Origin: Pinibacter soli
GTDB lineage: Bacteria > Bacteroidota > Bacteroidia > Chitinophagales > Chitinophagaceae
Length of the DNA: 64,000 nucleotides
Direction of reading: 5' to 3'
Assembly: GCF_029961145.1 (NCBI RefSeq)
Contig: NZ_JASBRG010000007.1
Location: forward strand, 1,589,174-1,653,173
Shown here: positions 36,742 through 45,303 of the stretch, piece after piece
Numbering within the stretch: position 1 is the stretch's first letter
Layout: every line of letters begins with the position of its first letter
Program-made: the position numbers and the translations under genes
Notes under the pieces: generated by a model
The model's database searches: none
Told to the model about the DNA's origin: nothing
The model's input: the letters and a program-made list of their open reading frames with translations, nothing else

Positions 36742-37866
36742 GTGAGAGAATTTAATTTAAATATATTCCCGGTGTTGGCACTCCCCTTCAAACAAAATCG
36801 CTTTGTCCTTTTTGTTATCCATTGGATAACATGGCTTTTCTTGCATTTTGTCATATTTCTGCCGACACTAGTGAACATGACAAAGTTTACCACCGAGCAG
36901 TTCTTTTTTAATCATTTTGCACTCATCACCCTCAACTTTCTTCTCTTTTACGTAACTGCCTTTCACATTATATCCCTGATTGGAACGTTGCAGAAAAAAT
37001 GGTTCTGGGTGCTACTGGGGTCTTTGCTATTAACGATCGCTTTCACCTATTTCAAATTCCGGCTTGAAGTCTATAACACCGAATATCTTTTAAGTAAAAC
37101 TCTTTTTAATAATGTGTTACAAAGAAAAGCTCCAACACAGTCACTGGGGTTTTTCAGCTATCGCTTCAGGAGTTATTTTCAGCTTAACATTTTAACAAAC
37201 TTCTCGATCGTTGTCGTGGGTTTTGCATATCGCCTTTTGCTAAGCTGGATGCAGGGAGAAAAGATCAGGAAGGATCTGGAAACCCAAAAGCTACGAACAG
37301 AACTGTCTTATCTGAAAATGCAAGTTAATCCTCATTTTCTCTTTAATGCTTTGAACAATATCTACTCCCTCGCTGTAATTGAGGAAAGTACAAGAACCGG
37401 CAACAGCATTTTGAAGCTTTCAGAGCTCATACGGTATATGCTATACGAAAAAGAGGATGATTCAAACAAGGTGAGTCTGCACAAGGAACTAAGGCACATT
37501 AACAGCTATATTGATCTGGAGAAACTGCGCCATTCTGAAGATGTCTATATCAATTTTTCAATAGAAGGTGATATTTCGGGCAAAAGAATTGTCCCTTTGC
37601 TACTGTTCCCGTTAATTGAAAATTCATTCAAACACGGAATAATTTCTGACTGTAAGAAACCTGTGGTCATTGAATTAACAGTAACTGATGAGAAACTTAA
37701 GTTTCATATCGCCAATTACAACAACAACTACCAAAAAGATAAAGTGGGGGGCATTGGCCTGCAAAATGTGAAAAAACGGCTTGACCTTATCTATCCAAAT
37801 AACCATACTTTCGACATTCAACACACGAATGATATGCATATCGTAAATTTAATTTTACCTTTATAG
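36742..37866 (+). CDS. LytS/YehU-type sensor histidine kinase (His_kinase family)
   Basis: A 374-residue membrane kinase. A stop lies directly upstream in frame, and the GTG at 36742 is the only start that keeps the first membrane helix; the next Met is residue 46. Four helices (about 21-41, 56-80, 88-105, 150-170) precede a coiled linker and the His_kinase domain with QVNPHFLFNALNNIYSLA, in which His198 is the phosphorylated residue. ATP-binding features are LIENSFKHGI and GGIGLQNVKKRL. It pairs with the response regulator 14 bases downstream. The pair heads divergently away from the SusC cluster, so control of that cluster is plausible. The signal sensed is unknown. Confidence 0.93.
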   Translation: MREFNLNIFPVLALPFKQNRFVLFVIHWITWLFLHFVIFLPTLVNMTKFTTEQFFFNHFALITLNFLLFYVTAFHIISLIGTLQKKWFWVLLGSLLLTIAFTYFKFRLEVYNTEYLLSKTLFNNVLQRKAPTQSLGFFSYRFRSYFQLNILTNFSIVVVGFAYRLLLSWMQGEKIRKDLETQKLRTELSYLKMQVNPHFLFNALNNIYSLAVIEESTRTGNSILKLSELIRYMLYEKEDDSNKVSLHKELRHINSYIDLEKLRHSEDVYINFSIEGDISGKRIVPLLLFPLIENSFKHGIISDCKKPVVIELTVTDEKLKFHIANYNNNYQKDKVGGIGLQNVKKRLDLIYPNNHTFDIQHTNDMHIVNLILPL

Positions 37867-37880
37867 CAATAACGCGAAGT

Positions 37881-38597
37881 ATGCTAAAGTGCACTATTAT
37901 CGATGATGAGCCTCTTGCAACCACGTTGCTGGAAAATTACATCAGCAAGGTTCCTTTTCTTGACTTGGTGAAAACCTATAATAACCCAATGGATGGACTG
38001 ATTGATTTCAACTCCAACCCTGTTGATTTGATTTTTCTCGACATACAAATGCCGCAGTTAACCGGAATCCAGTTTATGAAGCTGCTGCAAAACCGTGCAC
38101 AGGTTATTATCACTTCAGCCTATGAGGAGTATGCAATTGAGGGATTTGAACACAATGTAACGGACTATTTGCTGAAGCCGATTTCATTTGAAAGATTTTA
38201 CAAAGCGGTTGAAAAAGCATACAACCGGACCAACCCAACGCAAAAAATAGAAGGCGGTCCCGACCTGCATGCCCCTACCGGCGGCTATATTTTTATAAAA
38301 GTGGAAACAAAAATGGTAAGGGTGGAGCTGGATGATATTTTGTATATCGAAGGTTTAAAAAACTATGTTTCCATTCACACAAAAACACAACGCATTGTTA
38401 CATTACAGGTGATGAAACAATTGGAAAAGGTGTTGCCTCCCAACCGGTTCGTTAGGGTACATAAATCATACATTGTTGCGCTAGACAAAATTGTTTCAAT
38501 CGAACGCCAGGAAGTGAGTATTAAGGACCAGATCATTCCTATAGGTGTTACTTACCAGGAAAGTTTTTTCAAACTGCTTGAGTCGAGGAAAGCGTAG
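37881..38597 (+). CDS. LytTR-family response regulator
   Basis: A 238-residue regulator starting at the ATG at 37881. The receiver has the acidic pair at Asp8-Asp9, phospho-acceptor Asp54 in IFLDIQMP, Thr/Ser near TSAYEEYA and Lys in LLKPISF. The C-terminal LytTR DNA-binding domain (about 138-236) has IFIKVETKMVRVELDDILYIE, NYVSIHTK and RFVRVHKSYIV. It works with the kinase at 36742-37866. LytTR regulators bind paired direct repeats; I could not identify a convincing pair in the 36.4-36.7 kb spacer. Confidence 0.95.
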   Translation: MLKCTIIDDEPLATTLLENYISKVPFLDLVKTYNNPMDGLIDFNSNPVDLIFLDIQMPQLTGIQFMKLLQNRAQVIITSAYEEYAIEGFEHNVTDYLLKPISFERFYKAVEKAYNRTNPTQKIEGGPDLHAPTGGYIFIKVETKMVRVELDDILYIEGLKNYVSIHTKTQRIVTLQVMKQLEKVLPPNRFVRVHKSYIVALDKIVSIERQEVSIKDQIIPIGVTYQESFFKLLESRKA

Positions 38598-38682
38598 GGG
38601 CGAATTGCATTCGCCCTGCCGCACTGAAACATTTATCTGTCATTCATTCGGATGCTACAAGGGCGAATGCGATTCGCCCCTA
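38597..38682. repeat. Twin palindromes between convergent genes
   Basis: Two palindromes built from the same word: GGGCGAAT...ATTCGCCC at about 38599-38620 and again at about 38661-38679. The two blocks also complement each other (AGGGGCGAAT against ATTCGCCCCT). They fill the gap between the stops of the response regulator (+) and the permease (-), starting at the first stop and running to the second. A two-way terminator is the simplest reading, although no long T run follows. Confidence 0.65.
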
Positions 38683-41103
38683 CTCTGTTCTCAAACTCTT
38701 CACAGGATTGGCAGATGCGGCTCTCATCGCCTGGTAAGCAATTGTAACAAATGCAACCAGCGTGATCAATAATAATGGCAGGAAGAAAAACCAAAGGCCT
38801 ATGCGAATGTGAAAAGCGTAATCTTTCAGCCAGCTTTGAAGCAGTAAGTATGCAATCGGAATAGCGATCAATCCTGCATAGAGCATTAGCTTGATATAGT
38901 CCTTAGTAACAAGTGCAGTGATCTGTGCAATATTTGCGCCGAGCACTTTTCTTATGCCAATTTCTTTTGTTCGTTTTGCAATACTGTACAATGACAAACC
39001 GAGCAAACCGAGATTGGCAATAATAATCGCCAGCACCGTGAACCACCATAGCACAGTAGAAAACAACTGATCATCTTTATACTGGCGATTGAAAAATTCG
39101 TCTAGGAAAAAGTATTGCAACGGACTCTGCGGAAAGGCAGCGCTCCATGTTTGCCTGGCCTGCGCCATTACTTGTTCAATATTGTTTGTTTTCAACTTCA
39201 GGGAAAAGTTGTTCATATCAATATGCCTGTTTGGATAATAAATCACAGGATCATAACTATACCGCAATGATTGCTGATGGTAGTCATTCATTACGCCTAC
39301 GATCTTACACATGGTGCCGTTGGCTGCCTGAAGCTGTTGATTAATGGCTTCAGCAGGCTTTGCAAACCCAAATACTTTTGCGGCTGTTTCATTTACAATA
39401 ATACTTACAGGCTGTGTGGTGTCGGTACCAAAAGCTTTGTCTTTATCAAAATTTCTTCCGGCCAAAATGCTCAGACCAAAATGCGGAACAAAATATTCAT
39501 CTATGCCAAAAGTCCTGCAGCGCTTGTCATCATTGGAGGACAATAATCTGAAACCTTCTGAGCTTCCTACTTCTCCACCGGGAACGTCAGTAGAAACTGT
39601 TACATATTCAACGCCCGGAATTTGTTGCAGGTCGTGTATTGCCTTTTCAACTATAAGATTTTTACTGCTATCCATGTCAACAGTCTGTTGCAATACAAGC
39701 GTTTGATCTATATTAATGCCAAGATCGCGGCTGCTCATAAACTTCAACTGTTTGTAAAAACCAATGGCGCTTCCGATTAAAATGATGGCGATTGAATACT
39801 GAAGGATCACAAGTGACTTCCTAAAAAACGCTCTGTCTTTTATTGTTGCGCCTCCAGCGGCAGACTTAAGTGTTTGCACCGGTCGGAATGAAGACAAGAC
39901 AAAAGCGGGATAAAAACCTGCGACTAGTGTACTAACGACAAACAAGGCGATTATTCCCAACCAGAATATCCAGTTGTTTGTTTGTAGAGCGGCTGCATCC
40001 TGGTTAATAAGCCTCGCGAAGAACGGCAATGACAATTTGAAAAAGATCAACCCCAAAACGATTGCCATCATGTTTACCAAAAATGTTTCAGCGAGGAATT
40101 GCCGCACCAGTTGTTGCGTTGATGCGCCAACGACTTTGCGTACACCCACTTCTTTGGAGCGTTCCAATGAATGTGCCGTTGAAAGATTCACGTAGTTGAT
40201 CAATGCAATCAGCAAGATGAATAAGGCCGCAATGCCCAAATACTTTAGGTAAGAAAGATTACCGCTACCAGCCATTTCATAATCATAATTGGATTTTGTA
40301 TGAATGTCTTTTAGCGGTTGTAAATTAAACGAGACACTGTAGCCGTTTTTCCTCATAAGGTCCCCCATATAACGATCAGTGAATGCGGGCATTTTCTTTT
40401 GCAACGCGGCGGCGTCAGTTCCCGGCTTCAACAAGAGATAGGTGTAAAAGTCACTCCAAGTCCAGCTTTTATCAGCACCTCCCCTGGTTAGCTGAATGTA
40501 TTTGTTGTAGTTAAGAAGAATGTGAAATTGAAGATGAGCGTTTGCGGGAATGTCTTCCAGCACAGCCGTTACTTTGTAATCTTCATGATCATAACGCAAA
40601 AGTTTGCCAACAGGATTTTCGCTACCAAAATATTTCTGTGCGGTGGAATGCGTAATGACCGCGTCGTTCAATTGTGTAAAAGCATTGACAGGATCGCCTT
40701 TTTCAAAAGGGAAAGTAAACACATTGAACACACCAGGATCAACATAATAAACCATTCCATTTTCAACGATCTTTTGATCTTCATACTGCACCACACCCCA
40801 ACGTCTTCTAAAGCGCACAATTTCTTCTATTTCAGGAAAATCCTTTTTCATGGCCGGAGCTAGTGCAGGAAATGTAAACGCAAATGTTTGCGGTTTACCG
40901 TTAGTTTCGCTTATTACCATCGGCACACGATAAATGCGATCCTTGTTGACATTGAATGTATCAAAACTATATTCAAAGCGCAGATAGCTTATGATCAGCA
41001 GAAATGCTGCAATACCTATTGAAAGACCCGATATATTAATAAAGGAAAAAATCTTGTTCTTAAGAAGATTTCTCCACGCAGTTTTGAAATAGTTCCTGAT
41101 CAT
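38680..41103 (-). CDS. ABC transporter permease, FtsX/MacB type
   Basis: An 807-residue inner-membrane protein starting MIRNYFKTAWRNLLKNK at the ATG at 41103. It is a paralogue of the protein at 12639-15023: SFINISGLSIGIAAFLLI at the first helix, ERSKEVGVRKVVGAS, TKEIGIRKVLGA and the shared C-terminal NPVKSLRTE. Two MacB_PCD periplasmic domains alternate with FtsX helices. No ATPase gene is adjacent. The role is probably export or envelope signalling; no substrate can be named. Confidence 0.9.
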   Translation of the reverse strand: MIRNYFKTAWRNLLKNKIFSFINISGLSIGIAAFLLIISYLRFEYSFDTFNVNKDRIYRVPMVISETNGKPQTFAFTFPALAPAMKKDFPEIEEIVRFRRRWGVVQYEDQKIVENGMVYYVDPGVFNVFTFPFEKGDPVNAFTQLNDAVITHSTAQKYFGSENPVGKLLRYDHEDYKVTAVLEDIPANAHLQFHILLNYNKYIQLTRGGADKSWTWSDFYTYLLLKPGTDAAALQKKMPAFTDRYMGDLMRKNGYSVSFNLQPLKDIHTKSNYDYEMAGSGNLSYLKYLGIAALFILLIALINYVNLSTAHSLERSKEVGVRKVVGASTQQLVRQFLAETFLVNMMAIVLGLIFFKLSLPFFARLINQDAAALQTNNWIFWLGIIALFVVSTLVAGFYPAFVLSSFRPVQTLKSAAGGATIKDRAFFRKSLVILQYSIAIILIGSAIGFYKQLKFMSSRDLGINIDQTLVLQQTVDMDSSKNLIVEKAIHDLQQIPGVEYVTVSTDVPGGEVGSSEGFRLLSSNDDKRCRTFGIDEYFVPHFGLSILAGRNFDKDKAFGTDTTQPVSIIVNETAAKVFGFAKPAEAINQQLQAANGTMCKIVGVMNDYHQQSLRYSYDPVIYYPNRHIDMNNFSLKLKTNNIEQVMAQARQTWSAAFPQSPLQYFFLDEFFNRQYKDDQLFSTVLWWFTVLAIIIANLGLLGLSLYSIAKRTKEIGIRKVLGANIAQITALVTKDYIKLMLYAGLIAIPIAYLLLQSWLKDYAFHIRIGLWFFFLPLLLITLVAFVTIAYQAMRAASANPVKSLRTE

Positions 41104-41389
41104 ACCTGTTTTTTTAGCAAGGTGTTGTTATTGATATAGAACTTGCCAAAAAAATGCCAATCGTTTTAAACATTGCAAGTCAATTGTTTAGTGAAGAAGC
41201 TCCTCGGAACATGTACGATTTTGATACAACAAAACGTTCAGTATTGATCAATAACAGAATAACTGAGTAACTGAATAACTGAAATTCAAAGTCGCCCTTG
41301 CATCGATAGTTCAACCATTCAATTAGTCGATTGGTCAACACTCATTATCTTCGCAGCTTTATATTACCCGACTCCTAAACATTTACATC
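41104..41389. other. Divergent spacer with AACTGA repeats
   Basis: A promoter region for the permease (-) and the DUF2459 gene (+). Bases 41258-41276 (AATAACTGAGTAACTGAAT) recur exactly, reverse-complemented, at 45294-45312, where they overlap the 3' end of the flavoprotein gene. The tract is a run of AACTGA words with internal periodicity. No gene is visible. Confidence 0.5.
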
Positions 41390-42076
41390 GTGCGCCTTTT
41401 AAAGAAAACACTCAAGTACATTGGTATCTTCATTGCAGGCTTTATTGCATTTGTAATCATTTACCTTCTTTCCGCATATGGTTTGGCGAAAATTGCTGTG
41501 AACAAAAACCCTCAGCCTTCAAGCGATGTGACAATTTATATTTTGACAAATGGCGTTCACACAGACATTGTTGTTCCATCCAAGAACGAACAATTCGATT
41601 GGACAAAGGAAATTTGTTTTGCAAATACACATTTGAAAGATACAGCCGGCATGCAATATCTTGGACTTGGCTGGGGAGATAAAGGCTTCTATCTGCAAAC
41701 ACCAACATGGGCAGACCTGAAATTCAGTGTTGCGTTTAAAGCGGCATTTGGATTAAGCACCACCGCGATCCACGCTACCTACCACAACCGTTTGCCATCG
41801 GATTCGACTTGCAAGAAGATCATGATCAGCAAAGAGGAATACAGCAAATTAATCAACTACATTACTAACAGTCTTCAACATGACGCAACGGGTCATGTCA
41901 TGCATATCGTTACCAATGCCAATTACGGCAATAGCGACGCTTTCTATGAAGCGAAAGGAAGTTACAGCATGTTCCACACCTGTAATACGTGGGCAAATAA
42001 CGGCCTTAAAAGTTGTGATCAAAGAGCCTGTTTATGGACGCCTTTCGATAAAGGCATTTTTCAGAAGTATGAGTAA
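41390..42076 (+). CDS. DUF2459 (TIGR02117-type) membrane-anchored protein
   Basis: A 228-residue protein starting at a GTG at 41390, with one N-terminal membrane helix (about 10-32) and the rest outside the cytoplasm. Family marks are IYILTNGVHTDIVVP, YLGLGWGDKGFYLQTPTWADL and FHTCNTWANNGLK with a conserved Cys-Asn. The Cys/His pattern (NGVHTD and HTCNTW) suggests a papain-like NlpC-type active site. This is inference; the family has no firmly known function. Its last residues GIFQKYE are echoed in a short chimeric repeat just downstream. Confidence 0.85.
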   Translation: MRLLKKTLKYIGIFIAGFIAFVIIYLLSAYGLAKIAVNKNPQPSSDVTIYILTNGVHTDIVVPSKNEQFDWTKEICFANTHLKDTAGMQYLGLGWGDKGFYLQTPTWADLKFSVAFKAAFGLSTTAIHATYHNRLPSDSTCKKIMISKEEYSKLINYITNSLQHDATGHVMHIVTNANYGNSDAFYEAKGSYSMFHTCNTWANNGLKSCDQRACLWTPFDKGIFQKYE

Positions 42077-42240
42077 TCGTTTAAACCATGAACCAATCAA
42101 GACTCTGTTTCCATTTCTTTTTATCTGTCTTCAATATAGTATGTGCCATTAGCATCTGTGAGATTGGGATTTTTCAGAAATACGATTAATAGACTTAATC
42201 ATGAATCAGTCAAAGGCCTTTTTCTATTTAGCCATATTCA
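42053..42240 (+). pseudogene. Short tandem duplication producing a 33-codon chimeric frame
   Basis: Bases about 42056-42135 and 42167-42250 are diverged copies of one segment: the end of the DUF2459 gene (GIFQKYE then stop) joined to the start of the next gene (MNQS then an aromatic-rich helix). The result is a small frame at 42088-42189 that begins MNQSRLCFHFFLS, like the next gene's MNQSKAFFYLA, and ends GIFQKYD-stop, like the DUF2459 end. It is most simply the scar of an unequal duplication. A translated 33-residue membrane peptide cannot be excluded. Confidence 0.55.
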
Positions 42241-42686
42241 ATGTATTGATTGCGTTAACTGTTATAGCGGATTGCCACTTTCTTCCGCGAAAAATAGTAA
42301 ACGAAAAATTCGATTTCGTGTCAGACATTGAAAGCAGATCAAGAAACAGCAGCCATCACACAATATACTTTGTTTGTAAATCTGGCAGAAAATACCAGGT
42401 TCCAGAGCATTTCCGTTTCGAGCTAAATAAAGACTCAAGCCTGGTCATTGAGCAATCTGTTATTTTTCAAATTCCAATGACAATGTCTTCTCCGTCTGCT
42501 TCTCTGCAAAACGCGTCAGTTATCGATCAAATAGACAATCCGCTGTTCCTGGGGGTAATGATTGGCTTGATAATTACTTCGCTTTGGGTGATAGTGAGCA
42601 AAAGAACTTTTTCAAAATCTGGCTACGATTTTACACTTTTCTGTATTGCTTTTTACGTTGGATTCATCATGATAGTTTTCTGGTAA
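42201..42686 (+). CDS. Small hypothetical membrane protein
   Basis: A 161-residue protein I do not recognise. It has an N-terminal hydrophobic helix (about 7-24), a polar domain of about 85 residues with beta-like alternation, then two C-terminal helices (about 115-133 and 143-160). This suggests a periplasmic loop held by three helices. The ATG at 42201 follows the short duplication at 42053-42240. The same strand and close spacing suggest transcription with the DUF2459 gene. No catalytic motif is visible. Confidence 0.65.
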   Translation: MNQSKAFFYLAIFNVLIALTVIADCHFLPRKIVNEKFDFVSDIESRSRNSSHHTIYFVCKSGRKYQVPEHFRFELNKDSSLVIEQSVIFQIPMTMSSPSASLQNASVIDQIDNPLFLGVMIGLIITSLWVIVSKRTFSKSGYDFTLFCIAFYVGFIMIVFW

Positions 42687-42754
42687 AATGCAATAACAAT
42701 GCGGGAGACATCTATCTTAGGTTATTTCCAAAACATGCATTGGCTCAGCATTCT

Positions 42755-44164
42755 TTACCACAACCACCACTCCGCTCCAAACCCTATGTACTGCCCAAAG
42801 CTTTTGCTGCCGGACTGTTGCAGATAGTCAGAATAAAGATTGTCGCTGGCAAATTTGTTGTAGAAAGCAATTTCATAAATGAATCTTAACTGCGGCCTGC
42901 TCCAGACGTCACGCTTAGCGAAGGGCACAATGGTTGGAATAATACCAAACTTAAACATCGTGGCATAAGGCTGCGTACCATCTTTGCGGGCGGCATAGTT
43001 CGCCTCATGCATCAGGTGGAACCAATTGGTGATGTACCACGTTCCCCGGAAGCCAACGGCAATATCTGTTTTGCGGTTAAACACCAGCCTGCCCATGAAG
43101 TCCGGCGCTTTATTACTGCTGTCTGCCGCACCTCTGCTCTGGGTGTAGATTCCATAAGCGTTAAGAGAATAGTCGCGATTGAAGTTGGCCAAAAAATGTT
43201 CCGTCAGTGCAATGGAAGACGCTTTGTTAAACTTTTGGGTTTTAATATTTGGCGCTCCGTAAGTAAGGAAGGTCCTGGAACCGCCCCCATCACCGCCATT
43301 TGCAATGCCATATCCATACCTTATCGAAAACTGTTGAAAAGAACCTGCGAGTAATTTCTTTAGCTCTATCTGGTGTTTAACGCCCAGCACAAAACCGACA
43401 TCTGCCGGGTAATTATAATTGGCCGTATCGTTTTTTGTGGCGTTGTTCAGTTTGTGAAACTCACCCATTAGCTTTATTTGTCCATACTTGTTGAATAGCT
43501 GCTGTTCTATAATGTAGACTTGTCTGCCACGAAGTCCCAGCACCGGTGTAGAATCGCGGACGTTCAGATAAAAATAAGGAGGAACCGAACTATTGGTGTC
43601 CACTGCGCCTGGAAGCATTACAGAAAATTGTGTGTTCTTATATTTCACACCCACTCCCTGGCTGCTGTGATCATCAAAATGAAAGTAGTCGATAATGTGA
43701 ATATCGCCTCCTCTAAAATAACGGGCACCGATCCACGCGGACCAATCGGAACCTGCAATTTTCTTTGCCTCCACATATAACTCAGGAATCGTGGTGGTGA
43801 TGCTGCCGTATGATTTCGAAGTGCTGTTTCCAATCAACTGGCCCTGTGTGGGAAAGAATCCAAATCGAATTTGGGCGTCCAGCGTGGAGGTATCTTTGTT
43901 TGCCGTTCCCGGAAAAAAATGAAAGGCTGTACCAAGCTCAAAATAGTCTCCCTGTTCCAGCCTGCCGCCAACTGCGCCCATGCCTTTCAAATTAAGACTG
44001 CGGCCCACTTTACCGGTAACATCAGGCGCCCAGCCGACTCCTACGCGGCCGTAAGAGCCGAGCGAAAAATACTTGTTTTGGATAACAGGTTCCTGCGCCC
44101 TAGCGGTAAACGTTAGGATAATTGCAATGCAAGTGTATACAACAGGCAAGAATGAGCGGCCCAT
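42755..44164 (-). CDS. LamB-like (maltoporin-type) outer-membrane porin
   Basis: A 469-residue outer-membrane barrel starting at the ATG at 44164, with signal peptide to about residue 24 (TARAQ). LamB family marks occur in order: YGRVGVGW (38-45), GRLEQGDYFELG (67-78), and AWIGARYFRGGDIHIIDYF (144-161). The last parallels the maltoporin block with W-AGKR-Y-HDVHMIDFYYWD, followed by GVGVKY. The C-terminus ends in aromatic residues (EWWLW), as in beta-barrel proteins. Family role: passive diffusion of sugars. No carbohydrate enzymes are adjacent, so its substrate is unknown. LamB-type porins are unusual beside SusCD systems, which normally do this work. Confidence 0.8.
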   Translation of the reverse strand: MGRSFLPVVYTCIAIILTFTARAQEPVIQNKYFSLGSYGRVGVGWAPDVTGKVGRSLNLKGMGAVGGRLEQGDYFELGTAFHFFPGTANKDTSTLDAQIRFGFFPTQGQLIGNSTSKSYGSITTTIPELYVEAKKIAGSDWSAWIGARYFRGGDIHIIDYFHFDDHSSQGVGVKYKNTQFSVMLPGAVDTNSSVPPYFYLNVRDSTPVLGLRGRQVYIIEQQLFNKYGQIKLMGEFHKLNNATKNDTANYNYPADVGFVLGVKHQIELKKLLAGSFQQFSIRYGYGIANGGDGGGSRTFLTYGAPNIKTQKFNKASSIALTEHFLANFNRDYSLNAYGIYTQSRGAADSSNKAPDFMGRLVFNRKTDIAVGFRGTWYITNWFHLMHEANYAARKDGTQPYATMFKFGIIPTIVPFAKRDVWSRPQLRFIYEIAFYNKFASDNLYSDYLQQSGSKSFGQYIGFGAEWWLW

Positions 44165-44478
44165 GGCGTAGGATTTGGACTAATAACAAACCAGTGCCGA
44201 TTGAGTTTAATTTCCCGAAAAGTTTTCATGAGGGCGATTTCACGCCCGCCTGAATGACTTTAGTCGGGCAGGCAAAGGCGCAAAGGTTAGGAACAAAGGT
44301 GCAACGGAAAATGGAAACTAAGCATTTCACTTTCTGCCCTTATGCCCTTCGCTCCTTATGCAACTTTGCATGAAATACTTCGCCGCGCCGTTGCACCGCT
44401 GCGTTCGCTGCGTGAAATCATTTCGCATTGCGGTATTCAATTTAGCTGAGTATATTCGGTTGATATCAAACGAATATT
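44165..44478. other. Spacer with TAGTCGGGCAGG hairpin and GCAAAGG words
   Basis: A 314-base spacer between divergent genes. Bases 44244-44273 form alternative short stems (GCCCG/CGGGC or GCCTG/CAGGC) around the word TAGTCGGGCAGG, shared with 15922-15933. It continues into GCAAAGGCGCAAAGG, the word family also seen at 59060-59226. No gene is visible; promoters for the porin and the unknown gene must lie here. Confidence 0.5.
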
Positions 44479-45213
44479 ATGTTTCTCTTCTCTTACGACA
44501 AGTTCGATTTTTGGCCCATATACCAGACGATCATTCGCTTTTATCCCCTCGGCATAAAAAAAGATGAAACGAAATTCTTTTTTGAATATCCGGGATATAA
44601 AGAATTAAGAAAAATTATTACTGACGAGATTGTCGATAAAACGCAATTTGAACACTGGAACAATTTTACCAACCAGATCGCAAAAGAAACAGGCAAATAT
44701 GTTTTTGGGACAACTAACATCTTGAATCCCTGCTTAAGCTCCTATATAGAACTTGAAAAAAACATAGCAGACAATTTAATCAGAACAAAAGAGCTTCATT
44801 TCTATGTCAGTTTACTGGGGCCTTTTTACACAGTATTTGGTCAGGACAAAAACACGGTAAAGATGGAAGACAATGACAGTTACCATAGCACTAATTACTT
44901 TGCCGTTTCTCCCGAAAATGAATTCGCAGAAGGCTTCAACATCGTTTGCGAAAAGATAGAGAAACAATTCAAAGGATTTCGTTTTGTTCCCTTCCACATT
45001 TACCAGCAAAAAGTGGAAGGCCTGTTCATTCATAACTGGAACGAAAATGCCACGAGCTCCGTTTTTCACGCTCTATTCAACAATTCAATTGATTTTGACA
45101 ACGTGCGAACCCTTGGTAAAGAATTTTATAAATCTGAAGACTGGATAAAAGAAGGTTATGTAGACACAGGTGCAAAATGGATCAGTTATCCTCCTGATAG
45201 ACGGCATACTTAG
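44479..45213 (+). CDS. Hypothetical protein, unrecognised
   Basis: A 244-residue protein with no signal peptide or membrane helix, so probably cytosolic. It begins at the ATG at 44479 with MFLFSYDKFDFWPIY and is rich in aromatic and charged residues. A hydrophobic patch HFYVSLLGPFYTVFG near 105-120 and FRFVPFHIYQQKVEGLF near 170-190 suggest a mixed alpha/beta domain. I do not recognise the family and see no catalytic motif. It has no operon partner: divergent from the porin and convergent with the flavoprotein gene. Confidence 0.75.
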   Translation: MFLFSYDKFDFWPIYQTIIRFYPLGIKKDETKFFFEYPGYKELRKIITDEIVDKTQFEHWNNFTNQIAKETGKYVFGTTNILNPCLSSYIELEKNIADNLIRTKELHFYVSLLGPFYTVFGQDKNTVKMEDNDSYHSTNYFAVSPENEFAEGFNIVCEKIEKQFKGFRFVPFHIYQQKVEGLFIHNWNENATSSVFHALFNNSIDFDNVRTLGKEFYKSEDWIKEGYVDTGAKWISYPPDRRHT

Positions 45214-45303
45214 TGAATTGCGGTGTTCTTTTTCTTATCTACAACTAAATAGTCGAACCGTAGATTTTCAACCTTACCCTGCAATCGTCAACCATTCAGT
45301 TAC

